64,000 nt of DNA from assembly GCA_023410595.1 (NCBI GenBank), contig JAEYPO010000001.1:248001-312000 (forward strand), given 5' to 3'. This DNA is from Bacillota bacterium (lineage in GTDB: Bacteria > Bacillota > Clostridia > Christensenellales > SZUA-584). Positions 42,470 to 50,782 of the stretch are shown here, piece after piece. The position numbers and the translations under genes were made by a program. Positions within the stretch are counted from its first letter, which is position 1; the number at the start of each line of letters is the position of its first letter. The notes below the pieces were generated by a model. It saw only the letters and a program-made list of their open reading frames with translations. It made no database searches and was not told the origin of the DNA.

Positions 42470-44044
42470 TCAATCGCCTTTTTTGCCAAATTCGAATCCC
42501 CAAGATTGTTCAAGTGCCTTCAATCGATAGAAGCTCTCTTTTGGCTCGCAATTTTTAGTTAAGTAGCCTGCACCAGGTACATACCCATGATCAGTAAAGG
42601 ACCACGTTGATATAGCCTCCACAGATGGATGTGCATAGGTGACAGTATAAAATTGCTCGACCCAGTCAGCCTGAGTCCGTTCATTCCACTCCATCTCATG
42701 CCAAATACCCCAATACATATATTCCAGGCAGTAGATATCTCCAGGAGTAGTGTCGGGTCTGATTTCGCTGGGGAACGATGGAACGCCCAGCTCAGTCAGA
42801 TGGATAGGGTGTTTGAATTTATCAAAGCGGCTATACATTTTTTCAATAGCCAGCATGTCTCGCGCCGGGTTGTAAAGTTGCATTCCAATGACATCAAACT
42901 TTGCGCCGACTTGTTCAAGCTTTTCAATATAGGAATAGGGGACAAGATTTCGTTCCCATGCGGGCCCCCACTGGGTGCGGCCATCCGCAGCGTTTTCACC
43001 AAACATAAAGCATGTGTTAACAATAGCTTGCGCATCAGGGTCGGCCTCATGAATTGCGTCGCAGCAAAACTTTGTCATTTCTGCTTGCTGATCCTGGCTT
43101 AAACTGTAGGCATTACACCAGTCATGACATTCGTTTATTGCATCATAGTAATTGACGCGGCCTCTGTAGCGATTAACGGTTCGGTGGATGGTACGATCGA
43201 TTTCGCGTTTTATAGAGCCGTCTTCCCATTTCAGAGAATGAGTCCAGCCAGGCATTCCCAATGAATGTGTCCACCAGAGCGGATGGATTTTAGTTTCAAT
43301 CCCAGCTTTCTCAAATGCGTTCTGGAGGCGATCAATTTGTGAAAAATCAGGGTGGCCGTATTCTGGCTCAAGGTACTTAAGATATGCAGGAAGCGTTGCA
43401 AAGTTGAACACAGATTCAAAGTTTTCCTTCATAGAGGCTATACCTTTGTGCTGCGGATCAACGATGTCGCTGCACCACAGTTCCCGGCTGCCCGAACCGT
43501 CAAAAGGATAGGGGAAGCCGTTACAGCCGAATTTAAAATTCTTGCGTTTGCCGCAGACGGCAATACGTTTCTGGGCACGCTCAACGGCTGCCATTTCTCC
43601 AGCCCACATGCCAGCTGCGAGTGACATCATATTATATACAGGGGCTTTGACAGAATTGTCGCTCAAGGCGAGAAAGCTTTTCGCATCTCTCAGCATGGAA
43701 GACAACTTGACGGAAGGAGTAAATTCTTTTTCCGCCAGAATTGCTTCAACTTCGCAGATGCGGCTTGCAGCTGCATCATGAATGAAGTTAACCTCGTCGT
43801 CGACACCATAGCCTTCACCGCAGTTATCTGACATAATCCACATGCCATAACAAAAGCCGGGTATATTCAGCTTTGCATGGAGAATAACAGGTCCTTCTGG
43901 CACTTCAAGATTGATCGTGGCATCAGAATCAATTGTAGATTTGCGCATATAGGGAACATAGTCCATATCACTTGCGTACAGAGAAACAATTTCGTTTCGG
44001 GAGACATATTTGCCATCAGCGCCAACAATTTTTATTCTTATCAT
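42470..44044 (-). CDS. Intracellular GH10-like endo-xylanase
   Basis: A 524-residue protein with a C-terminal GH10 TIM barrel. KIHPLWWTHSLGMPGW matches the substrate-binding H-x-L-V-W-H region, YYDAINECHDW carries the acid/base Glu, and PIHLTELGVPS carries the nucleophile Glu. The N-terminal 170 residues are not a known xylanase part and may be a beta-sandwich. There is no signal peptide, so it should act on short xylo-oligosaccharides in the cytosol. ATG 44044 follows AAAGGGTTACTG. It is divergent from the GH42-like gene across a 360-bp AT-rich spacer. Activity on xylan itself is unlikely because it is not exported. Confidence 0.8.
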   Translation of the reverse strand: MIRIKIVGADGKYVSRNEIVSLYASDMDYVPYMRKSTIDSDATINLEVPEGPVILHAKLNIPGFCYGMWIMSDNCGEGYGVDDEVNFIHDAAASRICEVEAILAEKEFTPSVKLSSMLRDAKSFLALSDNSVKAPVYNMMSLAAGMWAGEMAAVERAQKRIAVCGKRKNFKFGCNGFPYPFDGSGSRELWCSDIVDPQHKGIASMKENFESVFNFATLPAYLKYLEPEYGHPDFSQIDRLQNAFEKAGIETKIHPLWWTHSLGMPGWTHSLKWEDGSIKREIDRTIHRTVNRYRGRVNYYDAINECHDWCNAYSLSQDQQAEMTKFCCDAIHEADPDAQAIVNTCFMFGENAADGRTQWGPAWERNLVPYSYIEKLEQVGAKFDVIGMQLYNPARDMLAIEKMYSRFDKFKHPIHLTELGVPSFPSEIRPDTTPGDIYCLEYMYWGIWHEMEWNERTQADWVEQFYTVTYAHPSVEAISTWSFTDHGYVPGAGYLTKNCEPKESFYRLKALEQSWGFEFGKKGD

Positions 44045-44404
44045 CAGTAACCCTTTCTTTTTAGAAATTGTTTATCATTCGCTGTTTTTTGTAATTCTTA
44101 TTTCAAACCATGCATGGCGTTAGGTACACCATAGAAATATAAATAAAATTGAAATTACTTTAAATTAATTTTATATAATATTGATGCTATAGTCAAGCGG
44201 GATTCTAAGGCAAAATGTAAAATAAACAGATGAAAACAGTAAAAAATAAAAAAATTAAATTATATTGCGTATAATCGATAAATTAATGTATAATATTTAA
44301 AAGTCAAAAAGCAAACAATATGATGGGCAAACCTATCATTTTTAAAAAAGAAAAAAGTACTTTAGTAACGGCGGTTATCATCTAAAAGACTATGGAGATA
44401 GACT
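44045..44404. promoter_or_regulatory. Divergent promoter region between GH10 and GH42 genes
   Basis: A 360-bp, very AT-rich spacer with no gene. A plausible promoter for the GH42-like gene is TTGCGT at 44265-44270 and TATAAT at 44289-44294, 18 bp apart. No clear operator palindrome was found. The GH10-like gene would be read leftward from the same region. Confidence 0.55.
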
Positions 44405-46639
44405 ATGGATATTGAGAAAAATAAAAAGTTGGCAGAATATTTCCCGATTGCTACGAAGTACGGGTTCTATCGTGACAGAAGTGAGAGGTGCTGGGATAAG
44501 GACTTCAAAAACATGCAGGATTGCGGTATGGATGCTGTTCGTATACACGCAAACTGGGGTACAATTGAACCCAATGAGGGTGAGTTCGATTTTGACTATT
44601 TGGACAGGATACTGGAAAAGGCCGATCAACATGCAATGAAAGTCATCTTCACGCTTTATCTTGTATGTTCGCCAGAATGGATATACGAAAAGCATCCTGA
44701 CAGTAAATATACGTCTGCAGGCGGTAAAGAGTGGACATCACATACACAGTCTGATGCTGCGACGGGTGGATGGCCGGGGCTTTGTTATGACAGCTATCCG
44801 CACCGTGAAACCGTTAAAAACTTCCTCAAAGCAATTACCGAGCATTACAAGGGAGATGAGAGGATACTCGCCTTTGATGTTCTTCATGAACCTACAGAGG
44901 AACCTTGTCAACAGTATTATCAAATAGACTGGCACGAGATGATCTACTGCCATTGTGAACATTCCAAAGCTTTATTCAGAGAGTGGCTCCAAAAGAAATA
45001 TGGCTCTCTCGAAAAACTTAACGAAGTATGGGTGAGACAATATCAGAGATGGAGTCAGGTACATCCGCCGAAATCAATCGGTATGTACACGGATTGGCTG
45101 GACTGGAAGAGTTTTAGAGTTGATGTGCAGGTCGACGCTATTCAGTTCTTAAGCGATACGGTCAAGATGTACGACCCGGAGCGCTGCACGGTTGTACATT
45201 TGGCTATATACGAGACTGGACACCCGTTTATCTCATCAAATGACCACTTCAAGCTAGCGCCTATAACGGATATGATAGGAAGCTCAATGTATGATACTGT
45301 TAACCCTGAAGTAACAGCTTTTGTCTGCGACCTTCTCAGATCTGCTTCTCCCAGCGGAAGGTTTTGGGCAGCTGAAACAGGATCCGGGGCAGGGCCAATG
45401 TTTGTTTTTATGGGAGACAAGCCGGAAGACCACATGTGCTTCTCACTTCCTATCACAGGCGCGGAGATGAAAAGAAATTCCTGGGCCCAAATTGCGCGTG
45501 GTGCAAAAGGCGTCATTTTCTGGGGCTGGCGGCCTGAATTGTCAACCCTTGAGACCGTTTCTCTTGGTTTCACCGAACGTGACGGCGAGCCGTCCGAACG
45601 CTCCGACGCACTTAAGGAATTCAATACAGCTCTCAGAAGATTCAAGCACCGTCTAGCCGGTGCTCTTGCCCCTGCAAGCGATACTGCTATATTTTATAAC
45701 ATGGACTCCATATTCATTGAAGGCCTCATATGTTGCGGTAAGACAGCTTCACCGCTTATTAATATCCACAATAAATATTACAAAGACACAATCTCTCTTA
45801 TCGGCGCATACAAGCTATGTATGAAGAATCATATTCAGCCTGACTTCATAAATTCAGAGAAGGTGCTAGAAGGCGAGCTAAGCAAATACAAATTACTGAT
45901 TCTGCCTTATTGTATAAGCCTTACGAGTGAGTTGGCTGCAAAGCTACAAGAGTTCATTAGAAACGGTGGCAAGGTTATCAGCGATGCATTGTGCGGTTAT
46001 TTTACGAACGAAGGCTGGGGGTCAGAAGTTTGCCCTGCCGGAGGGCTTGATCAGGCATTTGGACTCAGCGTTAAGAGCCATTACGACGTAATCGATGAAC
46101 GAGATATTGTATACGGCGGAAAAGTATATGCACATGCAGGTAAGATGATCTCAGAGAGATTTATGCTCAAAAAAGGCGCGAAGATCGTTGCAAGCTATAC
46201 TGACGGAACACCCGCGGTTGTTTTAAACAGCTTCGGTAAGGGTAATACGGCTTATATCGGGACCATGTTTTTCGGAAACGCGGTATGGAACTTTGACATT
46301 GGGACAGATGCTATGTTCAAGAGAATACTTGAAGACATCGGATACATGCCTAAAATAATTGTAACGGGCAACGATGCCATGCATACGGTCGAAGTCCGTT
46401 TGCTTTGCGATGAGAAAGGTGTATTTATATTCGTTATCAACCACTCAAAGGATGAACTCGGCGTAGAAATCTTTGTTCCTCTTGGATTTAACGGATTGGC
46501 AGAAGAGCTGTTGTCCGAAAGGAAGCTCGACGAAGATGCTATTGTTGATGGTATGTTTAAAGTTAAAACAGTTCTCCATCCCGATGAGGTCAAGGTTTAC
46601 CTATGTAGCAGACGGGAAACATCTGAGCCGAAAGGATGA
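44405..46639 (+). CDS. Beta-galactosidase-type glycosidase, GH42-like
   Basis: A cytosolic exo-glycosidase of 744 residues. The N-terminal TIM barrel opens with GFYRDRSERCWDKDFKNMQDCGMDAVRIHANWGTIEPNEGEFDFDYLDRIL, the GH42/GH14-like opening in which the protein follows a WxxxEPxxGxFDF pattern. A probable acid/base Glu lies in FDVLHEPTEEP and a nucleophile Glu in FWAAETGSGAGP. A flavodoxin-like trimerisation domain follows (ILPYCISLTSELAAKLQEFIRNGGKVISDA), then a small beta domain. There is no signal peptide. GGAG precedes ATG 44405. It may remove galactose or arabinose from oligosaccharides. The acid/base motif departs from the common GH42 asparagine-glutamate form, so the subfamily is uncertain. 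Confidence 0.82.
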   Translation: MDIEKNKKLAEYFPIATKYGFYRDRSERCWDKDFKNMQDCGMDAVRIHANWGTIEPNEGEFDFDYLDRILEKADQHAMKVIFTLYLVCSPEWIYEKHPDSKYTSAGGKEWTSHTQSDAATGGWPGLCYDSYPHRETVKNFLKAITEHYKGDERILAFDVLHEPTEEPCQQYYQIDWHEMIYCHCEHSKALFREWLQKKYGSLEKLNEVWVRQYQRWSQVHPPKSIGMYTDWLDWKSFRVDVQVDAIQFLSDTVKMYDPERCTVVHLAIYETGHPFISSNDHFKLAPITDMIGSSMYDTVNPEVTAFVCDLLRSASPSGRFWAAETGSGAGPMFVFMGDKPEDHMCFSLPITGAEMKRNSWAQIARGAKGVIFWGWRPELSTLETVSLGFTERDGEPSERSDALKEFNTALRRFKHRLAGALAPASDTAIFYNMDSIFIEGLICCGKTASPLINIHNKYYKDTISLIGAYKLCMKNHIQPDFINSEKVLEGELSKYKLLILPYCISLTSELAAKLQEFIRNGGKVISDALCGYFTNEGWGSEVCPAGGLDQAFGLSVKSHYDVIDERDIVYGGKVYAHAGKMISERFMLKKGAKIVASYTDGTPAVVLNSFGKGNTAYIGTMFFGNAVWNFDIGTDAMFKRILEDIGYMPKIIVTGNDAMHTVEVRLLCDEKGVFIFVINHSKDELGVEIFVPLGFNGLAEELLSERKLDEDAIVDGMFKVKTVLHPDEVKVYLCSRRETSEPKG

Positions 46640-46846
46640 TTGAGGATCTCCAATGATTTTCTAAAATTAAGACGCAACATAAAAATGAAGCGTCTTATTT
46701 GCATACATTATTGGATAAAGCCAACCCTGAGAAATTAAAATGCCAGCAAATCAGTATTTTTAGCGCATCTTCATTAAAAATTTGCCTGGCAAAACTGTGG
46801 AATTTATACCGGATCTAAATAACTGCAAATGGTATAGCGTCTCTGT
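46640..46846. other. Convergent spacer with weak hairpin
   Basis: A 207-bp spacer between two genes running toward each other. AAGACGC (46669-46675) pairs with GCGTCTT (46690-46696) and may terminate the GH42-like transcript. Nothing else is seen. Confidence 0.45.
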
Positions 46847-47878
46847 TTAATCTAAAGGTACCAGTTTTTTAACAGATCCTCGAACTATTAACTCGGTTGC
46901 TACCTCAATATTAAGGAAATAATCGTCCATCTTTTCGATCTTATCTATTAAGCGTGATGCTGCAATAGCACCAAAATAATGTTTGATTTGTATTGTTGTA
47001 ATTGGAGGATCCAATTCAGACATTAGCGCATAATCATCAAATCCTACGAGCGAAAAATCGTCAGGAACAGAGAGCCCTCTTTTTTTGATAGCCCGTAAAG
47101 CTCCGGCAACGTTATAATCAATATCCGTCAGGAATACGGAAGGGAGGCTTTCATGCGGTTTATCAAGGATTTTTAAGAAATCCGCGCAGGCCCCATCTAT
47201 AGTACATGTAACGTCGTAAACATATTTGGGGTTAAACTCTAGATTGTTGAGTTGCAATCCTTCAAGATACCCGTAATAGCGGTCATCGAAGTTGTTAATA
47301 CGCGTCTTGCTTTTTAAAAAACCAATGCGCCGATGCCCAAGGCTGTATACATAATTGACAGCATTAGAAACGGCATTCCTGTTTGCTAAAGTAACCATGT
47401 CAATATTCTCGACTGGGAAGCGCGCATCAAAGACAACCAATGGCTTTTCAAGAGAATCGTATATACTCAGCTCGTTATTGGACAGCTCAGTTGCATATAA
47501 AATTACACCGGCAACATTTTCGCGTGACAGAGATTCGAGAAGAAGTTCTTTATTCATGCCGGAGTTATAGTATAAGATTTCCAATTGATAATTGTTTTGT
47601 ATAGCGACTGACTGAATATCGTCGATAACATCCTGAAAAAAGGTATTTGGTATAAAAAGCTGTTTTTGAGCTTTGTGCACAACAAGCACAATCACACCTG
47701 CTACATTAACCGGATTATTCTCTGTACCGAAGTTGCCGCTAGCGTAGTATTCTTCGAGCACACTAAAGATTTTGTTTTTTGTCTCTGCACTGACGCCTGG
47801 TTTATTGTTAATCGCTAGAGAGACTGTTGATGGAGAAATATTCAACATTTTTGCAATTTCTTTGGATTTTAGTAGCAC
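46847..47878 (-). CDS. LacI-family transcriptional regulator
   Basis: A 343-residue sugar-responsive regulator. The helix-turn-helix and hinge are typical (SKEIAKMLNISPSTVSLAINNKPGVSAETKNKI), followed by a sugar-binding core (VAGVIVLVVHKAQKQLFIPNTFF, LGHRRIGFLKSKTRINNFDDRYYGYLEGL, FSLVGFDDYALMSELDPPITTI). It starts with GTG 47878 after AGGAGGAAAC. It is the only classical repressor in the right third, so it probably controls the flanking dehydrogenase, the RbsABC-type transporter or the glycosidases. Its operator may be the TTTAGTT/AACTAAA motif cluster upstream of 49599. A divergent hairpin separates it from the dehydrogenase. Confidence 0.92.
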   Translation of the reverse strand: MLLKSKEIAKMLNISPSTVSLAINNKPGVSAETKNKIFSVLEEYYASGNFGTENNPVNVAGVIVLVVHKAQKQLFIPNTFFQDVIDDIQSVAIQNNYQLEILYYNSGMNKELLLESLSRENVAGVILYATELSNNELSIYDSLEKPLVVFDARFPVENIDMVTLANRNAVSNAVNYVYSLGHRRIGFLKSKTRINNFDDRYYGYLEGLQLNNLEFNPKYVYDVTCTIDGACADFLKILDKPHESLPSVFLTDIDYNVAGALRAIKKRGLSVPDDFSLVGFDDYALMSELDPPITTIQIKHYFGAIAASRLIDKIEKMDDYFLNIEVATELIVRGSVKKLVPLD

Positions 47879-48072
47879 GTTTCCTCCTGAAATACAACCT
47901 TGGGCATCGAACCCGAATATTTAAATTTTATTAGTATCCACCCAATCTTCCAATTGTTTATTGCCTGCAATAATTTAAAGGTATCTATGCATTAATAATA
48001 TAATTTACACCATCTTCTGTCAATATCAGATACAATCAAAGAGGCAGATTTTTAGCCTGTACTGCATGGCAT

Positions 48073-48100
48073 ATGCCCCGTAAGCAGGTTTACGGGGCAT
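48073..48100. terminator. Hairpin between LacI regulator and dehydrogenase
   Basis: ATGCCCCGTAA (48073-48083) pairs with TTACGGGGCAT (48090-48100) across GCAGGT. It follows the dehydrogenase gene on the minus strand and could end its transcript, though no T-run is present. Confidence 0.6.
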
Positions 48101-48143
48101 TTACTGTTGAGTTAGAAGTGATATTGTTACTGAAAAATTTTGA

Positions 48144-49166
48144 TCATTGTATTTTCAGCATGACCTTGAGGCACTCGCCGGGATGATCAACAGTCCATTC
48201 AACAGCCTCTTGAACATCATCCAGGTTAAACACTTTTCCTCGCATGATCTCAAGGTCAAGGGCCCTGTTATCGATTGTTTTGGCAGCTTCTGAAAAATCA
48301 TCCGGTGTATATTGATAAGCGCCAAACACACGAAGCTCTCGGTCTTCAATACGGAACATATCTACCGCTGGGCGTTTGGTGAATACGGCCAGCAATACAA
48401 CGACGCCGCGGGTTTCTGTAAATTCAATGCAGTTCGCGAGACTATTTTCGTTGCCGGCACATTCGAATGAAATCTCGACTTTATCGGAGCCGGTTTCCTC
48501 ACTTATTATTGCTTTAAAATTATCTTTAATTGGATTAATAGGTATCATGCCTAATTTTTTTACAACATCCAGTCGGTTTTCCATCATATCAGTAACAAAT
48601 ACTTTCGCTGCGCCCATGTATTTAACGTATTGTGCGGTTAGCATTCCGATTGTTCCTGCGCCGGTAACGAGCACATTCTTACCTTTAACACCTTCGGGTG
48701 CAAGCCTAACCCCATGCACTGCTACAGCTAAAGGTTCTGCCATGGCGGCATCCATCAGGTTATCGTTTTTGTTGAATGTAATAACGTTTGACGCTTCAGC
48801 AACATAAAATTGAGCTGTACCGCCGTCATAAAAACGTTCTTCCGGACACAACGCCAGATTACCCTTTTTATCTAAGCACCACTTGCATTTCCCGCAACTT
48901 CTTACAGGTTGGATTGTTGCTGGCATGCCCAGTCGAAAGCCATCTACTCCGTCACCAATTTCATCAACAATGCCAGAGAATTCATGACCCAGAACGATGG
49001 GAAATGAATTTATCAGAGTGGGGTGTTCATTTTTAAAGATGTGAATATCGGAACCGCATAGTCCGTTATACATAACCTTGATTCGGACCTCGCCGTAACC
49101 AGCATGCGGCTCGTCGATCTCTTCGATTTTGTACTTTCTGGTAGCCACTAATGTTGCTCTTTTCAA
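48144..49166 (-). CDS. Zinc-dependent alcohol/polyol dehydrogenase
   Basis: A second medium-chain zinc dehydrogenase of 340 residues. Catalytic zinc: NGLCGSDIHIFKNEHP and LGHEFSGIVDEIGDG. Structural zinc: CGKCKWCLDKKGNLALC. The cofactor site VLVTGAGTIGMLTAQYVK is followed by VFVTDMMENRL. It is clearly separate from the 41.3 kb dehydrogenase. The butanediol, sorbitol and threonine dehydrogenase subfamilies are all possible. It begins with TTG 49166, 8 bp after AGGAGG, confirmed by the family start (KRATLVATRKYKIEE). It is divergent from the sugar transporter starting at 49.6 kb, so it may oxidise the sugar or alcohol that transporter imports. Confidence 0.87.
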   Translation of the reverse strand: MKRATLVATRKYKIEEIDEPHAGYGEVRIKVMYNGLCGSDIHIFKNEHPTLINSFPIVLGHEFSGIVDEIGDGVDGFRLGMPATIQPVRSCGKCKWCLDKKGNLALCPEERFYDGGTAQFYVAEASNVITFNKNDNLMDAAMAEPLAVAVHGVRLAPEGVKGKNVLVTGAGTIGMLTAQYVKYMGAAKVFVTDMMENRLDVVKKLGMIPINPIKDNFKAIISEETGSDKVEISFECAGNENSLANCIEFTETRGVVVLLAVFTKRPAVDMFRIEDRELRVFGAYQYTPDDFSEAAKTIDNRALDLEIMRGKVFNLDDVQEAVEWTVDHPGECLKVMLKIQ

Positions 49167-49354
49167 TTGATATGCCTCCTAGTTCATAAAATAACCACGA
49201 ATACTACACATATGAATGATAATCCATAGTTATTACATACATATTGATTCGAATCTATGCCCAATATATTAAATATTATTAATAAAGTCAATATAAAAAT
49301 AAAATTAATTTAGTTATATTAATATAAAAAATAAAATAAAATGAAATTTGTATA

Positions 49355-49383
49355 TTGACAGCCTTAAATTTTAAATATATACT
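49355..49383 (+). promoter_or_regulatory. Sigma-A promoter of the RbsABC-type transporter
   Basis: TTGACA at 49355-49360 and TATACT at 49378-49383 with the ideal 17-bp spacing. This is the best promoter match seen in the window. Confidence 0.75.
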
Positions 49384-49483
49384 TTGCCCGTAAGTTAATT
49401 CGTTTCTAAATGACAAATAGCCAAGAGAGCAGAAAATGGGAAAATCTAATTTACAAGTTATAACTAAAATTTATACAGATACA

Positions 49484-49513
49484 TTTAACTAAATTGCAAA
49501 AAATTTAGTTAAA
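49484..49513. promoter_or_regulatory. Inverted repeat, candidate operator
   Basis: TTTAACTAAAT and its exact complement ATTTAGTTAAA are separated by 8 bp, about 100 bp downstream of the expected transcription start. It could be a repressor site acting as a roadblock or an RNA hairpin. Confidence 0.6.
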
Positions 49514-49598
49514 CGTTAAGAATCTTACAAGTGAATTTAGTTTGGCGAAAGCAAAATTCGCCATTAAATAAAAACGAAAGTTAATCAAGGAGGCTCAA

Positions 49599-50699
49599 AT
49601 GAAGAAAGTACTAAGTTCCGTGCTCGTAATCTTGCTTGTTGTCGTGATGTTTGCGGCCTGTACAGCGCCTGCTGCAGAACAAAGCCAAGCGCCCGCTGGT
49701 GAACAAAGCCAAGCGCCCGCTGAAAGCAAAGCGCCCGCTGCTGAAGGTGACGACGAAGTGTTTGTGGGTTTAGCGTTTGGCGGACTGGATGCTGTTCCGA
49801 CGATCGTCATGAACTATTTGACTGAAAAAATGGATGCTCTTGGCTGGAAGTACGTTGTAACCAACGGAGACCTCGATGTTAACAAGTATCTTGCCGATAT
49901 CGAAAGCCTTTGCCAGCAGAAACCTGACATTATCATGACCCGTGTCCCTAACGACACAGTTAATGCCAGCGTTGTTCCGATCATTTCTGCTGCCGGCATA
50001 CCGACCGTATTCCTGGCGACTGCTACCGAAGTTGAGGATTATAAGGATGATCCGAACTATCTCGGACACATCTCCGACCCTGAACTTATCCGTGGCGAGC
50101 CTCTTGGTGACTGGCTGGTCAAATATTCTAAAGATAACAATTTTGAACCCAAGGTCGGCATCGTAAACGGCGCGAAGTCCATAGATGCTGTCGGCGTTTG
50201 CGAGCGTTCCATAGATGTGTTTGCTGCACTGGATGCCGCAAGTGTTAAGTATGAAATAGTTGCTGACGTTGAAGCTGATCCGGCGTGGGCTGCTACCGGC
50301 GCTATGAAGATAATGGAAGACTGGATACAGGCTTACACACCCGAACAGATGAACACAATTCTTTGTTGGTCTGACGAGATGGTCGTTGGCGTTGTTCAGG
50401 CACTGCAAGCTGCCGGCAAGAATCCTGATGATTACCTTGTACTTTCCTACGACGGACTCGAAGTCGTCTGGGATTACGTCAAAGAGGGATGGGTTGACGT
50501 CTCCTCCGGTCTGCTTCTTGAGCAACAGGCTGATTCCGTTATTGAGTTTATCCAGAAGTATTTGGATGGCAAATACGACAAGGAAACTGATTTCCAGACC
50601 TATTGCTACTCGATCTTCATGCTTGACTCCACCAATATCGATGCGGTCATAGCAGGAGAAAAGCCTGAAACTTGGGATTATTCCGCTAAAGTCAAGTAA
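49599..50699 (+). CDS. Sugar ABC transporter substrate-binding lipoprotein
   Basis: A 366-residue lipoprotein. The signal peptide ends at VVMFAAC with Cys21. A linker made of tandem EQSQAPA units follows (24-bp DNA repeat at about 49677-49724), then a Peripla_BP_4 domain from VFVGLAFGGLDAVPTIVMNYLTEKMDALGWKY. The segments LCQQKPDIIMTRVPNDTVNASVVP, VGIVNGAKSIDAVGVCERSIDVF and LSYDGLEVVWDYVKEGWVD are family-like, but do not show which sugar is bound. AAGGAGG precedes ATG 49599. It is the first gene of the transporter with the ATPase and permease that follow, and a G-rich hairpin separates it from them. Confidence 0.88.
   Translation: MKKVLSSVLVILLVVVMFAACTAPAAEQSQAPAGEQSQAPAESKAPAAEGDDEVFVGLAFGGLDAVPTIVMNYLTEKMDALGWKYVVTNGDLDVNKYLADIESLCQQKPDIIMTRVPNDTVNASVVPIISAAGIPTVFLATATEVEDYKDDPNYLGHISDPELIRGEPLGDWLVKYSKDNNFEPKVGIVNGAKSIDAVGVCERSIDVFAALDAASVKYEIVADVEADPAWAATGAMKIMEDWIQAYTPEQMNTILCWSDEMVVGVVQALQAAGKNPDDYLVLSYDGLEVVWDYVKEGWVDVSSGLLLEQQADSVIEFIQKYLDGKYDKETDFQTYCYSIFMLDSTNIDAVIAGEKPETWDYSAKVK
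49677..49724 (+). repeat. 2 x 24-bp tandem repeat in lipoprotein linker
   Basis: Two near-identical 24-bp units, followed by a partial third, encode the EQSQAPAG linker right after the lipidated cysteine. The length change keeps frame, as in the other binding protein at 18.9 kb. Confidence 0.75.
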
Positions 50700-50722
50700 C
50701 CTGACTCAATAGAGAAACAGAA

Positions 50723-50746
50723 CAAGGGGGGGAAACATCCCCCTTG
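50723..50746 (+). terminator. Hairpin between binding protein and ATPase genes
   Basis: CAAGGGGG (50723-50730) pairs with CCCCCTTG (50739-50746). Its placement matches that of the triple hairpin in the other sugar transporter and probably sets a higher level of binding protein. Confidence 0.7.
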
Positions 50747-50782
50747 ACTGTTCTCCGATAATTATTTGGAGGTGACAATACG

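Larger units (their letters stand above)
49167..49598. promoter_or_regulatory. Divergent control region with consensus promoter and operator-like repeats
   Basis: A 432-bp AT-rich spacer. A near-perfect sigma-A promoter lies at 49355-49383 (TTGACA, 17 bp, TATACT) reading toward the transporter, leaving a leader of about 200 nt. The leader holds an 11-bp inverted repeat, TTTAACTAAAT (49484-49494) and ATTTAGTTAAA (49503-49513), and extra TTTAGTT or AACTAAA copies near 49304, 49462 and 49535. A TGGCGAA/TTCGCCA stem (49543-49549 with 49557-49563) follows. Confidence 0.7.
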
